Assembly (NCBI GenBank): GCA_017417385.1
Contig: JAFPZF010000079.1
Location: forward strand, 1 to 38,436
Length of the DNA stretch: 38,436 nt
Reading direction: 5' to 3'
Origin: Bacteroidales bacterium
Lineage (GTDB): Bacteria > Bacteroidota > Bacteroidia > Bacteroidales > Marinilabiliaceae
Below the pieces are notes generated by a model. It saw only the letters and a program-made list of their open reading frames with translations. It did no database searches and had not been told where the DNA came from. Of this stretch, positions 33,246 to 38,436 are shown in pieces (within the stretch, counting starts at the first letter, position 1; each line of letters opens with the position of its first letter). Made by a program: the position numbers and the translations under genes.

Positions 33246-34568
33246 CTCGGCGATTCGGTGAAAGACCGCAATTTCGGTGTGCGAACTGCTCCACCAAGAC
33301 AACCGAAAAACACCCAAGTGGAGACATTGCCACGTTATACCCTGGAACTCAGTTGCTCTGGCGATGATGTATTGGTTATGTTGAAGGAAAGAAAGTATAC
33401 GTTTGCATTTACAAGCCTTTTGGTGATTCGAACAGGGGAGGAGATATTTCGCGAGACAGGACGGCGTGATTATGCCCATCGTTATCTCGAGAAGCATCGC
33501 GAAGAGTTGCAAGAAGAGATGGAGGCGTACGATTTCATGCGCTATGGCTATCCAATCTCTTTCTATCCTTTATTGTCGATGAAATATGCATGTAAATGTA
33601 AAGTAGTCGGAACGTGTAGGGACTTCAAAATGTATTGGTCTCTTGAGGGGATAGAGTATAAAGTCGTAGGCAAGGCAAAAGCAGGCATAGTAAAGCCGAA
33701 CGACATCATAGAGTATTGTTCCGTTGTCGGGAAATCGACGTTGATTGATGCTCGAGCATGGGAGTACATACATACACACTACAGGCAGCTATGCGATATG
33801 GTTGCCACGAATACAGGACTTGATTTCATCGACAAGGCGGGGCTTTTTGCTACCGTCCGCAATGCTCCAACGTGGCGTGAGAATGGGCGCAATGCCACGG
33901 AGCAAGACTTCCTTGACGTCTTCGGTTTCCGCGCTGTCGAGTTTGGCGAGACGATGCCGCAGAAGGAGCGTTGGCAGCATATGAATCGTGCGTACGACTC
34001 GTTTATGGACTTGGCTAATGCGCTCGGGTTCAGCCCCAGTTCCATAGCAATGGGCGGTCGGCTCGCAATATGCTTCGGATCGCGTGGACATGGCGGAAGG
34101 GCTGCAGCGCACTACGAACCGGTTCGCGACGTTATCAATCTGACGCGCAAATACGGAGCTGGCTGTTTAGCGCATGAGTGGTTTCATGCTCTCGACTATT
34201 GTCTTGGTGGAGGCAGTGCTGCGACGAATAATCCTCTACAATGCAAAAGTTGGACTACTAAGGCAGCCATAGATACACTTACCCAGACGCTGACAAAGTC
34301 TCAAATGGCGGAGGATTCTCACGTCATGGGTGGATATTGGGTTGAGGTAAAGGAGATGGCAGCTCGCGCTTTCGAGGCTTACGTACAAGATAAACTGCGG
34401 AGCCAGGGGTGGGGAAACGAGTATCTCGTACAGTTGCCCGAAGTGAAGACACAGATACACCCATATCCTCATGGCACGGAACGAGAGACGTTCGATGCTT
34501 GCTTCCATAGCCTTTTCAGCACTTTCACCGAAGTCGCAGGCGCAGTAAAGAATACAGAATTACAGTAA
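33207..34568 (+). CDS. LPD1-type large polyvalent protein-associated domain protein, zinc-peptidase-like
   Basis: 453 residues from ATG 33207; the frame upstream is the repeat's terminator and is excluded. The C-terminal half has a zinc-peptidase-type motif HEWFH (His323-Glu324-His327) within CLAHEWFHALDYCLGGG, preceded by MAIRLAICFGSRG-like strands, as in LPD1 domains found in phage and conjugative-element proteins. The N-terminal half is unrecognised. Arg codons are mixed CGC/CGT/CGA rather than the AGG preferred to the left, suggesting foreign origin. The helicase gene follows after 11 nt, so the pair is probably an operon. Proteolytic or anti-restriction roles are conjecture. Confidence 0.7.
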   Translation: MAKENKIYDFGEKLGDSVKDRNFGVRTAPPRQPKNTQVETLPRYTLELSCSGDDVLVMLKERKYTFAFTSLLVIRTGEEIFRETGRRDYAHRYLEKHREELQEEMEAYDFMRYGYPISFYPLLSMKYACKCKVVGTCRDFKMYWSLEGIEYKVVGKAKAGIVKPNDIIEYCSVVGKSTLIDARAWEYIHTHYRQLCDMVATNTGLDFIDKAGLFATVRNAPTWRENGRNATEQDFLDVFGFRAVEFGETMPQKERWQHMNRAYDSFMDLANALGFSPSSIAMGGRLAICFGSRGHGGRAAAHYEPVRDVINLTRKYGAGCLAHEWFHALDYCLGGGSAATNNPLQCKSWTTKAAIDTLTQTLTKSQMAEDSHVMGGYWVEVKEMAARAFEAYVQDKLRSQGWGNEYLVQLPEVKTQIHPYPHGTERETFDACFHSLFSTFTEVAGAVKNTELQ

Positions 34569-34579
34569 AAAGTACCATT

Positions 34580-37500
34580 ATGAGCAAGAGACTTCAATCG
34601 CTCGGAACCATAGTTCCTCAACGAATGGCTATCGATTCTATGTATGCGAAATCGCGACTAGAGGAATGCGTTGGGGGGGCAATAGATAATTTCGTATGCA
34701 ATGCGTTGTGCTGGACACACGAAGAACTTTGCGGACGACTCAGCCAAGAGCAAGTCGAGGCAGTAGCTAACATAATATACAACTTCGAGGCTCGCCATGA
34801 GGCAACAATCATTGGCGACCAGACCGGCATTGGCAAAGGTCGAGTGGCGGCATGCGTCATCGTATATGGAATGGTGCATGGCGTGAAGCCAATATTTGTC
34901 ACGGAAAAGACAAATCTTTTCTCCGACATCTATCGCGACCTGACAGACATCGGTGCTGCCGAATACAAACCATTCATTATCAATGCCGACAGCGCACAGA
35001 CGCACGTGCGGCAGATGAATGGCAAGTCGGACGCAGTCGTGTTTCGTCCGTTGCCATATAACGAGCAAAAGGCAGTATTCGAGAGTGGGCGATTGCCAGA
35101 ATGGTCCGATTACGTCATGGCTACATATTCGCAATTCTCAAAAACCGATGACGAAGACGACAGCTCGTTGAAGCGCAGATTTGCCATGCGGATAGCAAAG
35201 GGAAGCATACTAATACTCGACGAGAGCCATTCGGCAGCTGGCAATAGTAAGCGTGGCACATTCTTCCGTTCGCTTGCCGACGTTGCCAAGCACGTATGCT
35301 TTCTGTCGGCCACGTATTCAAAACGCCCCGAAAACATGGCGCTCTATCTACCGCACACCTGCGTGAGCGAAGCAGGGCTTAGTTCAGAAGAGCTGCGTAT
35401 GGCCATTGATAATGGAGGTGAAGCGTTGCAGGAAGTGCTTGCCGAAGAACTTGTGCGTAACGGACAAATGCTGCGCCGGGAATATGACCAGCATGGCATT
35501 AGAGTAAACTACTTGACCCTAGATGCCGAAGGTGCTACTTATGGACAAAACGAGCTCAACATGACCGTTGAAGACCTCGAAAAGGAGCATACGTTCATCT
35601 CCGATAGCATTATGAGTGTCGTCAGAGATATGCTCATGGTAGACCGACTAGTAGCGCAAGATTTCACCAATCGCACATCAGCGCAGCGTAAGCCTACCCG
35701 TTTGGCGTTTAGCTCAAGAATATATGACCTTGTGGGGCAGATGCTTTTGGCCATCAAAGCCGATGCTGTGGCTCGTCATGCGGTCAGAAGGTTGCGGCAA
35801 GGCAAGGCCGTAGTGGTGGCGTTCTCCAACACAATGGAGGCCTCACTTGATAGCTTGATTGTGTCGGGTACCGAGGTTGGCAGTAAGGTGGAGGACGATT
35901 TCTCATACACGCTCAGACGTATGCTCGAAGCTATGCGTCACTATACCATTGACAATGTCGACACCGTTTTAGATTGGAACGACATGGAGCAGTCTAAAGA
36001 TGCCTACCTTGCTATGCAGAGCAGACTCGAAGAGTTCAAAAGCGGGTTGACAATTTCGCCTATCGATAAAATGACGCGCATAATAGAGTCGGCTGGTTTT
36101 AGTGTAGCCGAAATCACTGGGCGTAAGCATTGTATAGATGTTGATGATGCGGGAGAGTCCATACTTAACGTGCGAAAGAAGGAGACGGTAGGTGAGTCGT
36201 ATTCTAAGTTTCAGAACAATCGTGTCGACTGTCTGCTGCTGAACCGCAGTGGAGCGACGGGAGCAAGTGCGCACGCCATACCAACTGCACAAGTGGCAGA
36301 CAGGGAAGTACGACAACGTTGCATGATAGTTACGCAGATGGAGCTCGACATCAACCAAGAGGTGCAGAAACGAGGCCGCATCAACCGAACGGGTCAGATA
36401 TTATTGCCTGAGTATGACTATGTCATGTCGGCCCTGCCAACAGAGAGACGCCTGATGCAGATGATGCGCAAAAAGCTACTTAGCCTCGATGCCAACACGT
36501 CTGCCAATCAGCACAATAGCATCTTTGCTGACGCAGAAGGAGTCGATTTGCTCAATAAGTTTGGCGATGAGGCTACACGCATAGTACTTGCAGATGATCA
36601 AGAGCTCGCCGACGCTCTTGATATTGACATTACGAGAAACAAGACTGGTTTATTCAGCAAGGCGAGTGGACGAGTGGCTGTGTTGCCCGTAGAACAACAA
36701 AAGCAGTTTTACGATAGCGTTAGTGAACTTTATGTCCAAATAGTCAATACAGCAAAGGCCGAAGGACGTTACGACATCGACGTAGAGCGGTTTCCCCTCA
36801 ATGCAAAACTCATCTCGCGCAAGATTGTTGAAGCGCCTACGCCCGGGGGGCATACTATTTTCTCCGATGCTGTCTATCTCGATTGCTACGAATGTGACAA
36901 CTTGCGCAAGCCGTTGTCTACCAGTGAGCTGAAAGCGGAAGTCGCCAGTTTTGCCAATGGTGCTGCCGATGCAAAAGCGTATGCTCACTCGCTTTACGAA
37001 ATGGTGGCCGATGCGGTTGAAAACGAGCATAAGAAGGCAGTCGATAAAGTGCAAACGGATTTGGGTGTGCGTCTTGCACAACTGCTCAACGTTGCTCGGC
37101 TCACTCCATCGTTTATCAGTACTATGAAAGACGTGCTATGGCAACTCTGCAGAGGCCAAATGGATATGAATACAGCGTTGCAAAACATGTGTTTGCCCAC
37201 CGAACAACGATACATCAGCGCTCTGAATAAGTACGTCAACGCCATGGAGGCGCTTAGTGCAAAGAAGCAAAAGGCATTGCACCGTTATTGCATGATAAGC
37301 TATTTCTACCCTGGACGACAATTCGTGTTGGATGACAATTTGAAAGGTTGCGTGCTTGGCACTCGCATACGTACCAATGAAAATGGCAAGTTGCGCCCTT
37401 CGGACATTACAATATTCTTGGCAACTACTGATAGTCAGCGCATTCTGAAGTACAATCTTGCAGATGCTGGATATGAGATTTTGGAAAATCTTCTTTATCG

Positions 37501-38155
37501 CTTGAAGAACAAGCCATTTGAAGAACTATTAGGCGAATGGGCAGAGGAGACAAAGGCGGCTACAGCTAATCGCGTCAGGCGATATTTCTTGACTGGCAAC
37601 ATATTGAGAGCTGTCGTTTTGAAAGACTTGTACCACGGCAGACTTGTGTCGTTCAACGTCATATCAGACGAAGGCGAAAGCCGACTCAATGGCGTTATGC
37701 TACCTTCGTCGTTTGAGCCAGGGAGAATAGCTACTATGATGAGACGCTATTCAGTATCCTTGTGCCGACGGCTTTTCAGTCTGACCGAGAACAATAACTT
37801 CGTCGAGTCAGTGAACTTCACTTTGCCAAACTCAGGTAGACTTACCATACAGAAGACCGCCCGACTTGGCTACGGTATAAATCTCATCATTAAGGATGAC
37901 GATAGGCCATACACCAAGGCTGTGTTGAGCCATAAGTACATAGATAAACATGTTTACCATGTTTATGAGGATGCCAACTACAGTAAAACCTGCTATTTTA
38001 TAGACTTCAACACCACCAAGATTGAACCATTCGTTGACATGCTTGCCGAATGTGGAGTCGAAATAGAACTCGACCTAAACCAAGCCAAAGCTTTATTCGG
38101 CTTTGATGACAACGAAGCACTGCGCGATGGCTGGTGGCCCATATTGGAGAAGTGA
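34580..38155 (+). CDS. Strawberry-notch-like superfamily 2 helicase of phage/mobile-element type
   Basis: 1191 residues. Walker A motif GDQTGIGKG (79-87), Walker B DESH (214-217), motif III-like FLSATYS (about 242), and motif VI-like QKRGRINRTGQI (about 595-606), where Gln/Arg complete the ATPase site. After that the sequence resembles the strawberry-notch C-terminal region seen in large proteins of Bacteroidota phages and conjugative elements. The last 500 residues are unrecognised. The likely role is ATP-driven remodelling of DNA or protein-DNA complexes. Codon use is unlike the host-like genes, as in the LPD1 gene just upstream. The stop TGA is followed within 3 nt by the junction with a phage gene on the other strand. 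Confidence 0.78.
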   Translation: MSKRLQSLGTIVPQRMAIDSMYAKSRLEECVGGAIDNFVCNALCWTHEELCGRLSQEQVEAVANIIYNFEARHEATIIGDQTGIGKGRVAACVIVYGMVHGVKPIFVTEKTNLFSDIYRDLTDIGAAEYKPFIINADSAQTHVRQMNGKSDAVVFRPLPYNEQKAVFESGRLPEWSDYVMATYSQFSKTDDEDDSSLKRRFAMRIAKGSILILDESHSAAGNSKRGTFFRSLADVAKHVCFLSATYSKRPENMALYLPHTCVSEAGLSSEELRMAIDNGGEALQEVLAEELVRNGQMLRREYDQHGIRVNYLTLDAEGATYGQNELNMTVEDLEKEHTFISDSIMSVVRDMLMVDRLVAQDFTNRTSAQRKPTRLAFSSRIYDLVGQMLLAIKADAVARHAVRRLRQGKAVVVAFSNTMEASLDSLIVSGTEVGSKVEDDFSYTLRRMLEAMRHYTIDNVDTVLDWNDMEQSKDAYLAMQSRLEEFKSGLTISPIDKMTRIIESAGFSVAEITGRKHCIDVDDAGESILNVRKKETVGESYSKFQNNRVDCLLLNRSGATGASAHAIPTAQVADREVRQRCMIVTQMELDINQEVQKRGRINRTGQILLPEYDYVMSALPTERRLMQMMRKKLLSLDANTSANQHNSIFADAEGVDLLNKFGDEATRIVLADDQELADALDIDITRNKTGLFSKASGRVAVLPVEQQKQFYDSVSELYVQIVNTAKAEGRYDIDVERFPLNAKLISRKIVEAPTPGGHTIFSDAVYLDCYECDNLRKPLSTSELKAEVASFANGAADAKAYAHSLYEMVADAVENEHKKAVDKVQTDLGVRLAQLLNVARLTPSFISTMKDVLWQLCRGQMDMNTALQNMCLPTEQRYISALNKYVNAMEALSAKKQKALHRYCMISYFYPGRQFVLDDNLKGCVLGTRIRTNENGKLRPSDITIFLATTDSQRILKYNLADAGYEILENLLYRLKNKPFEELLGEWAEETKAATANRVRRYFLTGNILRAVVLKDLYHGRLVSFNVISDEGESRLNGVMLPSSFEPGRIATMMRRYSVSLCRRLFSLTENNNFVESVNFTLPNSGRLTIQKTARLGYGINLIIKDDDRPYTKAVLSHKYIDKHVYHVYEDANYSKTCYFIDFNTTKIEPFVDMLAECGVEIELDLNQAKALFGFDDNEALRDGWWPILEK

Positions 38156-38417
38156 ACGAGCCACATTTGTAGTATTCGACCGTCCCGACGAAGGCGAGGT
38201 GGTTACTGTCGTCGTAGCCGAGAGAAATTCTGACGGGATCGCCACGACGTATCGGATTTTTGTCTATATTGGTCCAACGGAGACGTCGGGGGAGTGTGAT
38301 AGTCGCCACGTCGGTGAGCCTGTCGGCATCCTTTTTGATGGATACCGAGGAGGCGTGGTCGAGGGTGACACGTCCGTCGGAGGTCTCGATCTGTATGTCG
38401 CACGTCAAACGATACAT
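38007..38417 (-). CDS. Truncated phage baseplate/late-control-like protein
   Basis: The first 87 codons (38417 down to about 38157) resemble the start of Bacteroidota Mu-like baseplate hub proteins: a short strand region, VSIKKDADRLTDVATITLPRR-like text, then RRGDPVRISLGYDD and LAFVGTV. Beyond that the frame runs antisense through the helicase 3' end to a stop at 38007 and its residues (FTSPIWATSH…) look like noise. The gene is therefore broken at the junction with the helicase cassette and is probably a pseudogene. The start ATG 38415-38417 is within 20 nt of the window edge, so a different upstream start cannot be excluded. Confidence 0.55.
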   Translation of the reverse strand: MYRLTCDIQIETSDGRVTLDHASSVSIKKDADRLTDVATITLPRRLRWTNIDKNPIRRGDPVRISLGYDDSNHLAFVGTVEYYKCGSFTSPIWATSHRAVLRCHQSRIKLWLGLGRVLFRLHIRQACQRMVQSWWC

Positions 38418-38436
38418 GGCAATGAGGAGTTTAATA

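Overview
The window comes from a Bacteroidales chromosome, most likely Prevotellaceae or a close relative. Supporting signs are Bacteroidota promoters (TTTG, about 20 nt, TAnnTTTG), C-terminal type IX secretion (T9SS) sorting domains on the largest secreted proteins, a Bacteroides-type OxyR, DUF3467 and five-fold beta-flower proteins, a succinate CoA-transferase, and almost no Shine-Dalgarno sequences. The host-like genes favour AGG (Arg), ATA (Ile) and GAG/AAG codons and end mostly in TAG. No rRNA, tRNA or CRISPR array was seen.

Layout. 1-223: the 3' end of a group II intron, with domains V and VI legible. 740-5329: a T9SS-exported rhamnogalacturonan lyase (PL11) whose frame is cut by one TGA. 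5463-5918: a DUF3467 protein followed in frame, across a TAG, by a coiled-coil segment. 5919-7340: a gene-poor stretch of palindromic repeats, a C10 tract and a structured leader. 7350-15905: a 2338-residue beta-helix adhesin and an OmpA-family protein, probably one operon. 16117-18168: oxyR divergent from an operon of a NapH-like membrane ferredoxin and a thioredoxin. 18339-22175: a second, intact PL11 lyase with a LamG domain. 22308-28817: RluA-type pseudouridine synthase, GlsB/YeaQ membrane protein, a SurA/PpiC-like chaperone, a two-domain esterase (SGNH plus alpha/beta hydrolase) and a CoA-transferase. 28899-29267 (minus): five-fold beta-flower protein. 29991-31676: secreted pectate lyase PL1. 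31800-38436: an accessory region with a short FtsZ paralog between two 150-bp direct repeats, an LPD1-type metallopeptidase-like protein, a strawberry-notch-like helicase and a broken phage baseplate gene.

How the genes fit together. Two PL11 lyases, a PL1 lyase and a double esterase form a loose pectin/rhamnogalacturonan set with no SusC/SusD pair in view; large products leave by T9SS. The PpiC chaperone, OmpA protein and adhesin belong to envelope biogenesis and the cell surface. The oxyR / ferredoxin / thioredoxin group looks like an oxidative-stress or thiol-redox module.

The most unusual part is the right end. A 150-bp unit (terminator hairpin, leader, and the first 13 codons of the LPD1 gene) occurs before ftsZ and again before the LPD1 gene at 147/150 identity. 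A 13-nt stub resembling its start sits where the helicase gene meets the phage gene. This looks like recent modular assembly at a recombination hot spot. All family calls are from reading motifs, without database searches.
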